From Silurus meridionalis (lineage: Eukaryota > Chordata > Actinopteri > Siluriformes > Siluridae), in contig NC_060887.1 in assembly GCF_014805685.1 (NCBI RefSeq), positions 11,404,463 to 11,468,462 on the forward strand: 64,000 bases of DNA, given 5' to 3'. The position numbers and the translations under genes were made by a program. Positions 12,291-24,025 of the stretch are shown here, piece after piece; position 1 is the stretch's first letter; each line of letters opens with the position of its first letter. The notes below the pieces were generated by a model, which worked only from the letters and a program-made list of their open reading frames with translations, was not told the origin of the DNA and made no database searches.

Positions 12291-12742
12291 TCAACCGGTT
12301 ACATTTAGTTTTACTTTTTTATTTATTTTTTGATTAATAGTGCCATCATATTTCTTTAAAAAAGTGTAAGAATTACAGCAGGTACATGCAGTAAAGCTGA
12401 CAAAATGCAAAGTATATTATTGTGTTGTTTTATTGTCACACCGGTGGAATAATAAATTTGGCTTGTCTGTGGAGTTCCTCATTAGTTGTCATTTGGGAAA
12501 AGGGACTTTGTAAACTTTAAGTGTTATAACATGCAATATGGTGGAGCAGTTTTTCCCAGATCAGTCAAGAAAATCATCAAATTCAGTCACACTCCTTTTT
12601 GTTGTGTTCTTGCTGTGCTTTTATACAATGATGTGACTGAGAACCCAAAGAAACCTTACAGCCACTAGCTCCCTTTACTTGATTGCATCACAGAAAAAAA
12701 GCCTGGTACACTTACTGAACTTACCCGAACAATCACTGTGTC

Positions 12743-12797
12743 CAGGGCCGCAATTAACAGTTTTAAGGGGGGGTATGCAAGACAGAATTTTCGGCCC

Positions 12798-12869
<72 letters not shown>

Positions 12870-13365
12870 TTATATTATTAATAATAAAATAATTTTTATT
12901 GTTAAAGAAATGTAATAATTTGCTATTGCCTAATATGTTACAGTATAAATGATATAATGAATATAAATGAATATAAATGATTTTCATTTTTTAATAAAAC
13001 ATTTTCAAAAAGACAGATGTATAAAGGAAAAGAAATGTAACACATCAACCGACTAAATCAACCACAACGAGCTTCTAAACACATTAACTTATGCAGTCTG
13101 TAGACAAACCTCATGCATTTAATTTTATTCATGAGTAAACACTCTCTAAATAAATAAACATTTTCATCCTATTTTCAGTTTAATTTTTATTTACATGGAA
13201 TTTATTTTATTTAATCACAGTGTTATTATTTAAAATATGTGTATATCTAATTTTAAACATTTTTAAATTTTACAAATTTTAATTGATGATTGTGGAGCCC
13301 CCTAGCGTTCTCTTGGGCCCATATGCCTTGCATACTCTGCACCCGACCCCCTAACGGCGCCCCTG
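12743..13365. mobile_element. hAT-type MITE with 8-bp target duplication
   Basis: The termini are cagggccgc on the left and ggcgcccctg on the right, in inverted orientation. Perfect 8-bp direct repeats (actgtgtc) lie immediately outside, at 12735-12742 and 13366-13373. These are the hallmarks of a hAT-superfamily insertion. The 623-bp interior has no transposase and contains a (TA)n tract at about 12800-12864 and AT-rich filler. Confidence 0.85.
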
Positions 13366-13641
13366 ACTGTGTCTCAAGGAAACACTGCCCTCCAGTGGTT
13401 ATACAGAATTCCTTGCTTGGCTTGTGTTGTTGAAAAGGAATGTGTTTAACTTGACAATAGATAGAACATCCAAACACACACACACACCCACACACACATG
13501 ATGTGTGGCATGAGGATGAAACCTTCAAGAGTAACCAGATTCAAGAGGAAACCCTCCTATGCCACCATCTGGGTGGCACAGAATGTCCATTCCCTACAAT
13601 AATGCTGTGAAATATGATTTACACCTGATTTTTGGCTGCTA

Positions 13642-13646
<5 letters not shown>

Positions 13647-13713
<67 letters not shown>
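13647..13713. repeat. (TA)n microsatellite
   Basis: Pure alternating TA in intergenic sequence. Confidence 0.95.
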
Positions 13714-13716
<3 letters not shown>

Positions 13717-14065
13717 CAGCTCATTTAAACCACCTGAAGGTTTCATGTGCTGAGACTTAGGTGTTTTTCCTCTGACCTCTATTTCTTTTGCGTCTCTCAT
13801 GGGTGGAGCACTGGAGAGGGGGCTTGGGGGAGGAGTTAATGGAGTAGGAGGAGTCAGTGGAGGTGAAAGGAGTCAGTCGGGGTGGGAGGGGTCAGGGGCG
13901 TGGTCTGATGTCAAACACCTGTGCGGGATTACCATTAATGAGTGTTCTCTTTAAGAAGTAGCAGAGAGGATAAAAGAGATTGATTGGTGGATGGATGGAC
14001 GGATGGACGGATGGAAACTTGTCGCCTTCCTCCCATTTTCTGTTCCCTTAGACAAAGCTCTAGAC

Positions 14066-14987
14066 CAGGGGTGGCCAACCCGCGGCTCTGCAAAGAGTTT
14101 CTCCAAGTCGGGTTTAATTTATCACCTGAAATCCAAACATCCCGATTGCCATTCTAAATATGAGAAGAACGAGCATCCGAGCATGCGCACTCCGTCTGTA
14201 GAGGACGTTTTTGAAAAGGCAGGAAAGTTTTCCAGTGATGGTGCCAAGGCAAAAGGCATAACACAAAAAATTATGGATTTCATTGCCTTTTGAATTGAAT
14301 TTTCATTTCGGTGCATCCCTAAAATATTTCATGTTTCATGTGTCCCTCTGACACAATTCAGGTTTCTCATGTGGCCCCTTGTAAAATTTAATTGCCCACC
14401 CCTGCGGCATATTCATCTCACGCGCATGCGCATTTGACGAAAATACCGTATTGAACTCAAGCGAAGTGAACACGCACATAAAAAAAACACACAAAGTCTG
14501 TGTTTTCTACCCTGAAACACGTGAAATCAAAGCATCGATCTGTTCTGACTGACACACACGTGAAAGAATTGCTTCGAGTGGCAACAACGGAATACGAGGC
14601 AGATTTGAAGGGGATTGTTCAAGGCAAGGATGCCAAAAGTCCCACTAAGTAACATGCATAGTAAAAGAAAAACGCTATTGTAAATTATTATATTTTTGTT
14701 TGTGGACTTGGTTAAACTAAGAGTTTGTGTGTGTGAGACAGTGCACACAATGTTTATTGTTGAAAATGACTGTCCTGTGGTCTTAGAACTGTAGGAGTCA
14801 ATTTCTGTCATTATGTTGGTGTGTGACATTTTACAATAAATCTGGCTGAGCAGAGGGGTGTGTGTGTGTGTGTGTGTTAGAGGAAGGGATGGGTGATGTT
14901 CATGTGTGCCCATGTGTATGATGTGGCTCTTTGCGGTAACACAGTAAAAAATGTGGCTCTCGGTCTCTGACTGGTTGCCCCCCCCTG
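14066..14987 (+). mobile_element. hAT element remnant with BED-type zinc finger fragment
   Basis: The element starts caggggtggccaacccgcgg and ends gccccccctg. It is flanked by perfect 8-bp duplications (ctctagac) at 14058-14065 and 14988-14995. On the plus strand, 14085-14293 encodes a piece resembling a BED zinc finger linker (SGLIYHLKSKHPDCHSKY), the DNA-binding domain common in hAT transposases. No catalytic core remains, so this is a deleted, non-autonomous copy of 922 bp. Confidence 0.88.
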
Positions 14988-14994
14988 CTCTAGA

Positions 14995-17212
14995 CTCAAG
15001 CTACCCACTAAAATAAAACCATTTACCCACCACCTCAAAAACTGATATCAGTTTTTCAATTCTTTTATAACTGATTCAAATGTGAACGGGTCCACGTGCA
15101 CTGGCTTTTGTTTTGTTTGTTAAAATTAAATACAAATGATGAAATTACTGTTTAAAATATAAAACAAACAAAAAAAATCCCCCCCATGTCCATTTGCTTG
15201 CCTAGTTGTGTGTTTGTGGTACTGTTGAAGAACCCAAATATCTGATCCTATTCTGCGCCATGTTCCACTAGATCAGGAATAGACAAGCTTTCTTTGGCTC
15301 AAGGGCCAGACTGGGTTTTTGTGGCAGAAGGTGGGAGATGAAGAATGAACTAACGTGACGTATGAAACCCATTGGTTTATTCCATATATAAGAAACCTTT
15401 ATTCCATTTCAGTGTTTTTGCTCAGGCTAATGTTTTGCTGAGTCTGTAAATTGGCTGCTAATCTCTGAGCAGTAATCACCCTTCCTTGCACTGACTGCAT
15501 GCTGGGTGCAAAAGTGTTCACTTTTCTCGTCTGTGATCAGTTCATTGTTAAAGCAGGGTTCAATGCAATGCCAATTGTGACAAATGGAAGTCCTTTGGGT
15601 GCTTCCATGGAACTATCTGGCTTTATTTCTGCTGAATGAAGTATTTTTTGACACCACAAACTGGAACATTGAACTTAATTTTTCTTTTACTTATTTCTTT
15701 ACTTTGTTATTAAATTTGTTTCTAATAATGATAATTTTGGGCCATATTACTCCTGAAAGAAGATTTTCTTCCTTTAAAAAAAATATAAAAAACAAAGACC
15801 AAGAAATACACACTCGCTGGCAGGTTAGAGGTCGAGATCAACATTAAAACTTAATGATTAATAATTGTACTTTTATTCATTATAAAACACCTCATTCATA
15901 GTTTCATGCCACCTTAGTTTGCGACTGAGTTGTTTGCGTTTTGTGGCGCTCTTGGGTTTTGAAGCCTGGATGTAAAATAACTTGAAGGCCAACATTCTGG
16001 CTTTAGCTTTGAGAAGTTCCCAGGGATCCTATGGCTTTTTAAAAGAAGCAAGAGAGTGACAGGAAATGTCAGTCCCACACATACGCTTTTCACACAGCAT
16101 CATGCGACGCAGTCTTCGCTTATTGCAACCCCACCCTATGTTCTACTAGTTTGCCTGCCATCTCTGAAGATGCTGCTCTAGTTTCCATTATATTTATTTG
16201 TACAAATGGCTCCAAAACGAAGGCATCAAGCGTAAGTCACATTTTGCTTTTGAATTGCTAATCAAAAAAACGAATGCATGTTGCATACCCGGACCTAAAA
16301 ACAACACTTACCTGATGCTTCTTTGGAGTGACGCATGAACGCATGTGGATATAAAGTGCTTATGGTTACTGAGGATTTGGGGAGTGTGTGTGTGTGTGCA
16401 CATTCTGCAAACTTCACAGCTCCATCACAAAAACCACAGAGCAAAGCTGGAATACCTAAACTTCCTTCCCAGACCATTGCTTCATGCACTAATAGATCAA
16501 AAGCACACAAGGTTTTGATTGAGATGATTTACAAGTCACACATTTAGAGTCTAAATGCATAGCAGCTCTGGTCCCTTAATTTCTTACATTCCTATTGTAC
16601 ACACAGATAAAGTGCACTTGAAGGATTTCCCATATGTACAAGCATTCGTCCCCTACATTTCCTTTTTCTAATGTATGGATCCTAATGTATTACCAGATGC
16701 TACAGTAATGTACTGATTGTGTGCGAAAACAATTCATCAAAAAGGCTTTTGGGTTTACTCTAATCCCATTAAGATAAAAGTTATACAGTATGTCACAGTC
16801 TTGTTTTATTTGTTCAGGTTTCAAGCTACTCTTTAGCTCATACAGGCAGCTCTGAATGAAGGAATGCTGAGAAATAGCAGCAGTGACGTCTCCTCAGGAC
16901 GCAACACTGACACCAGTTCAACCGATAAACTCAGACACACTTTAACACTATTTCCTCCCATTATATTCAAAACGGTGTCTCCTGAAGACGTTCGGCTTGT
17001 CGCTGTCTCGCACATGCACAGCCTGTTATCTCCTTTTTGGCACGTGGATGTTTTTGTGCCAGTTCCTCTGTATTTATTCTGAAGGGTTTGAACAACCTCT
17101 GATTCAGTCATTAAAACTCATGTTCCACTCCACACTGCAGTACGAGGTCAGCCGCGTCTTCTTCATTGCTGATGTCAGGACTAATGCATCTGACGGGAGA
17201 AAGCGCAGGTCC
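14995..17212. other. Intergenic region and C1orf43 3' UTR
   Basis: No coding exon was recognised. A hAT-end-like sequence occurs near 15275-15330 (gatcaggaatagacaagc), but no partner terminus was found. The part closest to 17212 is the 3' UTR of the minus-strand C1orf43 gene. Confidence 0.5.
17073..17078 (-). terminator. C1orf43: Candidate polyadenylation signal of C1orf43
   Basis: TTTATT on the plus strand is AATAAA on the minus strand, 135 bp past the stop codon. A second candidate lies at 16805-16810. The choice needs transcript data. Confidence 0.35.
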
Positions 17213-20200
17213 CTACAGCGTGCTCTCCAGAGTATTATAGTTGTCCTTGAAGTTCTTGAGCTCGAGGAAGTGTTTGGGTCTCTTGCTGCGCTGGCCTGAG
17301 GAAGGCAGGTAGGTCACCTGGATGGTGCAGGCTGAGGACGGACCGGGCGAGCTCGTCAGGTCTTTGGCTGCTGACTGGTGCTGCTGGTTCAGGCTGGTGG
17401 AGCTGGAGTGCACCTTCACACTGTAAAAGCAAATAGTGATGAGATCATGCGTGGGAGTGTGTGTGTGTGTCAAATTTAAGACTTTTTACAATCGTTAATG
17501 AAAGTTAAGACCTAAACCGCATCACAAAACACACACAAATATGTTGTTAGCAACTGGCCTTAATCAAGCCATAACATTTTTTTTTTTCTCAAGCCAAGAA
17601 CTGATAAACATGCACTTCCCCACAGCTGGAAAAATCAAATGTTGCATATTGGTCTCACAAAGTTAAATACAGTGAATTATATATGGACTAATGAAAGAAA
17701 GAACTACACCACTACGGAAACTACAAAAAAACATTCTAAAGTGCTGCTTCAATGAGCGTTAGAGGTAGTGTTATATGGATTCTGAAAAATTAAGACCTTT
17801 TTAAAATGGTTTAAGACCTAGAACAGCGAATTTGAGACTTTTTAAGAACCTGCGGACCCCCACTTTAGAAGCAGGTACATTCAAGTCCCACCCGTCCTAA
17901 ATCACCCCAAAAAAATTGTAATGAATTACTTAAAGTTTAAAAATGTCTAATTTATTAAAATATAACTAACATCAAATAGCATAAAGTAAAAAAAAACAAG
18001 TGAATGAACTTTATTTTTAATTTAAAAAAAAAGAAGATTAATGAAGAACACAAAATAATTATATAAATCCTGCGTTTCAATGCGCCCCACCTGTAATGTC
18101 TGTATTCCCCACTAGAGGGAACCACTGATTTAGACAGTAAGGCGTGTACTTACATGGCAGCCAGCTCAGCCAAGTCTTCTTTGTATTTGAGGAATTCAGC
18201 TTCACCAAACACCTGCCAAATTAGAAAAAACAAAAACAATTGCAATAAAATTAACTGTACAACAAAGTCTGAGAGAAGAAATATATATATATATATTTAT
18301 ATTAAAAAACTTCATTCAAACCATCTACGCTTGCCGACTAAAATAGCTTTATCTATCAAAATATTCTCCACTACTCGTATAGTTAGCGGTTTTCCATTAC
18401 TGGTCTTTTTAAAATAATTAACCTAACAATAAAGCTTCCATCAGACCCACACACCGAAGTGCCGTGACGTGCGTTGATGTAGCCCTCCAACAGGCGGTCG
18501 ATGAGGCTGCTGTGGCTGGTTTTTATCAGCGAGTGACAGTTACGCAGGTCCAGCAGCCACTTCCTGTAGCAGGGGCCAGTCAGGGCGCTGGGGCTGCGAG
18601 CCAGATCAGGAGACACAATGCCTGCATGTGAGAGGGGTGATAAGATGTCAAAGCAAATCAGACATCATTTGAAACAAAGATTGACGTGTCACAGTTTTAA
18701 TGACACACAGGAAACAATAGTTTTGCATTTACTATTGAACCTATCCAGCTTTTTAAACCACACTTTGTTTATTGAGGAATGACCTAATACAAAAACAGAG
18801 AGAAAAACCAGTTCCAGCTGGATGGTTTTTTAATGTTCCTGGAGTACAGATAAAAGTTTGTGCACCCGCTGGAAAGGAATCCATTTGTGCATGAATGGCT
18901 CTAAAACGTTTCAGAGCTTTATCCTGATCCTCATCATAACAAAGGCATGTTATCTAACAAACCTGTTGCATATGTTACCTCGGGCTGTAGCTATCGATTA
19001 TTTTAGTAATCGAGTATACTACAGATTATTCCAACGATTAATCGAGTAATCGATAAGAAGTACCCTTTCTTCATTAAAGAGCAATACTAAATATACAAGA
19101 GAAACGGACAGGTTTGTTTTTAAATGAACAAGCAATTTGTTTCCTTTTATAGATAAAATAACATTTGATTGCTGATCTGTGAGCAACAGTATGGTTTCAT
19201 GCCGAGGAAGATCACCACAGATGCATTATTTGTTTTAAAAATGTTGATGGAGAAGTATAGAGAAGGTCAGAAGGAGTTGCATTGTGTATTTGTGGATTTA
19301 GAGAAAGCGTAATGACAGGGTGCTGAGAGAGGAGTTGTGGTATTGTATGAGGAAGTCAGGTGTGTCAGAGAAGTATGTGAGGGTGGTGCATCAAGGATCG
19401 GCTCTAAGCCCTTTGCTGATTGCAATGGTGATGGACAGGTTGATGGACGAGGTCAGGAGTCTCCATGGACTATGTGTTTGCAGATGATATTGTGATTTGT
19501 GGTGAGAGTAGTGAGCAGGTTAAGAAGAGCCTGGAGAGGTGGAGGTATGTGCTGGAGAGAAGAGGAATGAAAGTCAGTAGGAGTAAGACAGTATATGTGT
19601 TTGAATGAGAGGGAGGGCAGTGGAGTGGTGCGGTTGCAGGGAGAAGAGGTGGTGAAGGTGGAGGAGTTCAGGTACCTGGGGATCAACAGTGCAAAGTAAT
19701 GGAGAGTGTGTTAGAAAAGTGAAGAAAAGAGTGCAGGCAGGGTGGAGTGGGTGGAGGAGAGTGACAGGAGTGATTTGTGATAGAAGAGTATCTGCGAGAG
19801 TGAAAGGGAAAGTTTATAGGACTGTGGTGAGACCTGCGATGTTGTATGGATTAGAGACAGTGGCATTGAGTAAAAGACAGGAGGTGGAGCTGGAGGTAGC
19901 AGAGATGAAGATGTTGAGGTTTTCATTAGGAGTGACGAGGATGGACAGGATTAGAAATGAGTTTATTAGAGGGACAGCGCATGTAGGACGTTTTGGGGAC
20001 AAAGCAAGTGAGGCGAGATTGAGATGGTTTGGACATGTGCAGAGGAGGGACATGAGGTATATTGTTAGGAGAATGCTGAGGGTCACCAGAAGGGAGGAAA
20101 TGTGGAAGGCCAAAGAGGAGGTTTATGGATATGGTGAGGGACGACATGCAGGTAGTTGGTGTGAAAGAGGCAGATGTAGAGGACAGAGGGGTATGGAGAC

Positions 20201-22657
20201 GGATGATCTGCTGTGGATCCGCTTTAATTAAACATATTTACTGCATTTAATTGCTATAATTAAAATCTAAAAATGTTTGATTACTCAAACAACAAAACCT
20301 AAACGCACTGTACAGTGTTTTCTTTGTTTCAGTTTGAAATGATCGCAAACTTTGGAAACTCATCTTTTTCGTTGGCCTGAATCCTAAGGAAAGCCGTTTC
20401 AGTATAAAAAAAAAAAAAAAAAAAAAAAGCTTGCCTAATTCCAACTTTTTTCCCGCAATACCGACTTTATTTCTCGTAAACATCCGACATTTCTGGTGCA
20501 TCCACCGGTAACCACGTTGTCGGCCTGAAGTTTGGAGCTGCTCCACCTGTCTTGTTCTGTCTCATTCAGATCTGATTACTACACAGAGTTTTCACCAGGG
20601 ATCGGAGGCTTACTTTCATACCATGCGATTCTATTAATTGTAGCCCATTTTATTTTCAACGTTAAAGCTTTCTGGCACTACAGAGGGGGTGACGCAAGCC
20701 CGATTGCTAGTAAAAACAGGCTTCCATATGAATCTTTTCCTCGTCCCTCACTGCCTTCTCTTCGTTCCTTGTTTTTTGATTCTGCATCGTATGTGTATCT
20801 GTTCAGAGCGCTCCAGAATTTAGCACTTGGTGCGTGAGTAATAAGGTCCGTGTGGAAACAATAACAGAGAACGCGTATTCATCACGTGATGTGCGCTCAT
20901 GAACCAGAGAAATATACTAAATCTAAAATTTCCAGCAACATGGACATGTGACATATCAAAATGCTTGGCACAATAGGTAATTGGATTTTTTGTGAACATC
21001 CCATTCCTTCCTTTCATCCATCTTTCTCTTATTATCTCTCTATCTAATCATACAGCTGTCACTTTGGCCCCACCCGGACAAAAAAACATTAAAAAACAGA
21101 CATGTGACATGTAAAAACGTGGAAGAGAATTGCTTTGTATGCACCGACAACGAAGCACGAGCACTTACTGCTTCCACACCATCAAGCTCTACTCGGATTT
21201 CTACGTAAATTCCGTGTTTTCCTTAAAATGCCTAAACACTGTTTTTTTTTTTTTGTTTTTTTTGGGGTAATATATTCCAGAAATGATCAAGCAAGCTACT
21301 CATTGGGGGGGGGACACATGACATTTTAAGACGAACACTTTCCAAAGTCATAAACTTTCTCACATGTTCAACTTTCTGTACGTGTTTCCCACACAAGGAC
21401 AAGGCTGAAGATTTACTGCAGCTCCTGAGGTGAGGATAATAAGTGTGAGAGTGTGAACCCTGGCTCAGAGGCTCTTACCGGTGTCTCTGATGGCATCTAG
21501 AGCTTGCATTCTGTACATGTAGTTATAACAGCCTGCAAAACACACACACAAAAAGTATACCATTTACAAAAGGCCATTTCACAGTTAAACAGTTTCATCT
21601 TACACTACACTGCAGTGTTTTTCTACAGTTTCAGTGGAAGAACGTTAGGAATACGAAGCACAGATTATCACTTGGAGCCAAAAAACGTTATCTCATTATT
21701 CTCTATAATTGATAATATTTATGAGATTCCATGTGAACAGCATGACAGACAGCCATTCACTTCTCACAAAACAATAACAATAATAACGTTAATATAAACA
21801 AGGGTCAGTGGTAAATAAAGAGGCAGCCGTGGCTATAAGGTGCAATAGTGGTTTTAAGAGACAACAGTGATTATAAGTGGCAGCTGTGGCGACTCTAAAG
21901 AGCAGCTGTAGCTGCAAAAAGAGGCAGTGGCTCTAAGAGGAAGATGTGACTCTAAGAGTACACAGTGGCTCAAAAGTTAAGTCTCAGAATCAAAAATGCA
22001 AACAGCCACTGCTGGGCCCTTGCCCAAGACCCTTAAACCCTCCCAGCCCCAGGGGCACTGGTATCAGTGTCCGGACCCTGAGTCATGTATATGAGGAAAT
22101 CCGTGTGTTTCCTCACCGTTCTGCCCGCGATGCTTCAGTCTCTCATCATCCTGAGCCAACAGCCGCGGCTCATAGCGGATAGCATTCACTTTGGCTAGCC
22201 TCGACTCGATCTCTTCTTTTAGCTCCTGTAAACAGAGCACATAAATCCAGATCTCATTATTATTATTATATTTATGATTATGATTTCCACTCCAGGTAGA
22301 GGAAAAGCTGACCTTTGGTGCATTGTGTCCCACCGGCGCATGCGGTCCTCTGCGGGACTTCATAGCAAACCGCATGATCTGTCGCTTCACGAAGATAAAC
22401 AATAACACAAACACCTGACACAAACAAAAACACACACACGATCTGATGTCTCAGGTAGACACAACACGACCCTGCACTTAAATAAAAAAAAAATCGACAG
22501 TATATTTGATATAATGTATAATTCGTGCTGTAGTAAATAATGACACACAGACACACATATGGCCTGCTAGCCACCGAGCTAGCTAGTTCCTTACCAGACT
22601 GCCGTAGGCCATAACCAGCACTACATTTACTCCCGATAACAGCGACTCTTTGTTCAT
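17213..22657 (-). CDS. C1orf43: C1orf43/NICE-3 homologue, complete
   Basis: Seven coding exons on the minus strand, in transcription order: 22657-22595, 22414-22313, 22225-22117, 21532-21479, 18621-18455, 18212-18154 and 17420-17213. All have GT-AG boundaries and phases that close exactly to 253 codons plus TAG, the same length as human C1orf43. Recognition rests on the start (NVVLVMAYGSLVFVLLFIFV, a single membrane span at about residues 10-30), then KRQIMRFAMKSRRGP with HAPVGHNAPK, LLDLRN, and the C-terminus (HFLELKNFKDNYNTLESTL). The protein is a small membrane protein of the Golgi and endomembrane system, reported as a regulator of phagocytosis; the mechanism is unclear. The ATG at 22655-22657 is the only one consistent with the conserved N-terminus. 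Neighbours are tuft1 downstream and the PDZ gene upstream, both on the opposite strand. Confidence 0.96.
18990..19070. mobile_element. hAT terminal fragment
   Basis: The sequence gggctgtagctatcgattat followed by repeated 'atcgagtaatcgat' motifs is the recognisable end of a widespread fish hAT family. No second end was found. An RTE-like LINE piece follows shortly after, so the hAT copy may have been interrupted. It lies in a C1orf43 intron. Confidence 0.45.
19180..20225 (+). mobile_element. RTE-like LINE fragment (reverse transcriptase C-terminal half)
   Basis: Plus-strand reading gives degenerate reverse-transcriptase stretches (YGFMPRKITTDALFVL, CVFVDLEKA, HQGSALSPLL, then an FADD-like catalytic box region disrupted near 19475). 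This is followed by an open stretch (19689-20231) with VKGKVYRTVVRPAMLYGLET, LRFSLGVTRMDRIRNEFIRG and RLRWFGHVQRRDM. That C-terminal signature belongs to a LINE very common in fish genomes, most likely of the RTE/BovB group. The element has several frameshifts, is 5' truncated, and is inserted in a C1orf43 intron in antisense orientation to the gene. Confidence 0.8.
20404..20427. repeat. Poly-A tract
   Basis: An uninterrupted A run of about 24 bases in a C1orf43 intron. It might mark an old retrotransposition product, but no source was identified. Confidence 0.7.
21801..21979. repeat. Degenerate minisatellite, ~19-bp unit, ~9 units
   Basis: Successive segments follow the pattern 'aggcagcngtggctmtaag' with unit lengths of about 18-23 bp, from agggtcagtggtaaataaag to agtacacagtggctcaaaag. 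It lies in the C1orf43 intron between exons 22117 and 21532. Confidence 0.7.
21985..22085. repeat. Common teleost interspersed repeat fragment
   Basis: The stretch containing gggcccttgcccaagaccct is a familiar dispersed repeat motif in fish ('gggcccttgagcaaggccctt' type). It lies directly beside the minisatellite and ends close to the exon starting at 22117. Confidence 0.5.
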
Positions 22658-22870
22658 TTTTGCAACTATTTTCCAGTTCACTCTACTTTCCAAAACAAAA
22701 AATACTATTTTCACTTTTCTTTGTCTGATGTCACATAAGTAACATTAACTACGCCCGCCCGCCTTCTGGTCCGGATGCTACTACATTGTTGATAAACAGC
22801 CCGAATCACGTGATCTTTTTCTTCTTCTTCGACGACCTTGACATTGTACAGCGCCACCTACTGCGCTGGA
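22658..22870 (-). promoter_or_regulatory. C1orf43: C1orf43 promoter region
   Basis: Immediately upstream of the C1orf43 ATG on the minus strand. The interval is relatively CpG-containing (cgcccgcccgcc near 22754) within an AT-rich surrounding, has a cacgtg E-box at about 22808 and no clear TATA box. This fits a housekeeping-type promoter. The assignment is by position and composition only. Confidence 0.45.
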
Positions 22871-22939
22871 GAGTTAAACTGCAGGCAAGGGCGTGTCATT
22901 TTAAATAAACGCGGTCTATCAATTCATTGCATCAGACAA

Positions 22940-23480
22940 TCATAAAGCAGTATGATTCCCGATAAGTTTTGGATTAACCAATCAAATTACTCACACTGAC
23001 CATCAATTACAAACTGCATCCTCTAAAACCTTTTATAGCATTCATCAGCCATTGGCATTATTACTACTAAATTGCAGTAATCGGAATCACTGACTTTAAG
23101 TTTTAATCTATTTCTTTTGTCCACAAATATGAGTTAAGTTATCCTCAATAGTCTATTTTGTTCATTTGAAAGCGTTTCTCTGGATTTCGCAGATGTCTTT
23201 TTATGTTGAAGCTTCTATATAATCAGAGTTTAGCTGTCATATGACGTGTTGCCAGTTTCAAAGGAATCTGCCTGTCCTTAAGAATCAGCAGTGTAGCATA
23301 AAGTATATAAGAAAGAAACTTACTTCAACCAATCAGATTTCAAGTTGGCAGCAGCAAAGCCATCTAGCAGGCATCCAATTACATCAGCATTTTTGAGTGG
23401 ATGGTCAGAGAGGGTGCTAGTCAGAGCTTGCGAACTGCATCTGTAGCAAACTGCACTTGTGCATAGTGTTTGTGTTATTG
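22940..23480. repeat. Dispersed repeat, copy related to 46300-48345
   Basis: Shares diverged blocks in the same order with 46320-46640: 'accaatcagatttcaa', 'ccatctagcaggcat', 'catcaccattttt/catcagcattttt' and 'gcatctgtagcaaactgcac'. The two are copies of one transposon 5' region. This copy has no recognisable coding part. Confidence 0.65.
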
Positions 23481-23764
23481 TTTCCTGTTAAATTTGCACA
23501 AAAAACACAATTTGCCCTAATTGCAAATCCCCAGGAAAACCGTTATGCACGGTAAAAAAAAAATTACAGAAATCCTGGGGTCTTATTATGAGGTTAATAT
23601 TGCTGTTTCTACTAGAGATAATGTATGTGTTCATTAGGTTTCTTGCTTTACTAATGGCATTTATTTTTACTGTAAGAAACCTTTCTATGATGCAGTTCTC
23701 CATTATATTGCGTTTCTGTATAATATTGATGGTTTTTATAGCTGTGATGTCATAATAGTGGTAT

Positions 23765-24025
23765 TAAGAGATGGATTGATTCAGGCAGGACACCACTGAA
23801 GGCCTAGGTTTATAAATGCACGACCCGCCACTGCCGGTGCCTGACTTTACTAACACCCTTGTGGCTGAATAAACACAAATCTCCACAAGCACACTCCAAA
23901 ATCTTGGGAACATCTTCTCAGAGGAGTAAAAGTTAATGTAACAGCAAAAGAGGACCACAGTGGTTTTAAAAGCACATACTTATCTTATGATAAGGTGTCC
24001 ACAAACATTTGTCAGTATAGTATAG
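23765..24025. mobile_element. Degenerate Tc1/mariner-like fragment
   Basis: Shows the 3' segment of the family seen at 48432-48959 ('aataaacacaaatctccacaagcacact', then 'catcttc(t/c)cagagga'). It ends with ggtgtccacaaacatttgtc, which matches in inverse the terminus at 2932. Confidence 0.55.

Noticed and set aside
12763..12987. Tyr-Ile-rich frames on both strands
   Set aside because: Translation of the (TA)n tract inside the hAT MITE.
15275..15330. hAT-end-like sequence (gatcaggaatagacaagc)
   Set aside because: No matching right terminus or target duplication could be located, so an element call is not supported.
15584..15847. 87-codon hydrophobic frame
   Set aside because: AT-rich sequence with no splice sites or family resemblance; hydrophobicity is expected from T-rich DNA.
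19711..20147. Several minus-strand open frames of 65-99 codons
   Set aside because: Antisense shadows of the RTE-like LINE fragment.
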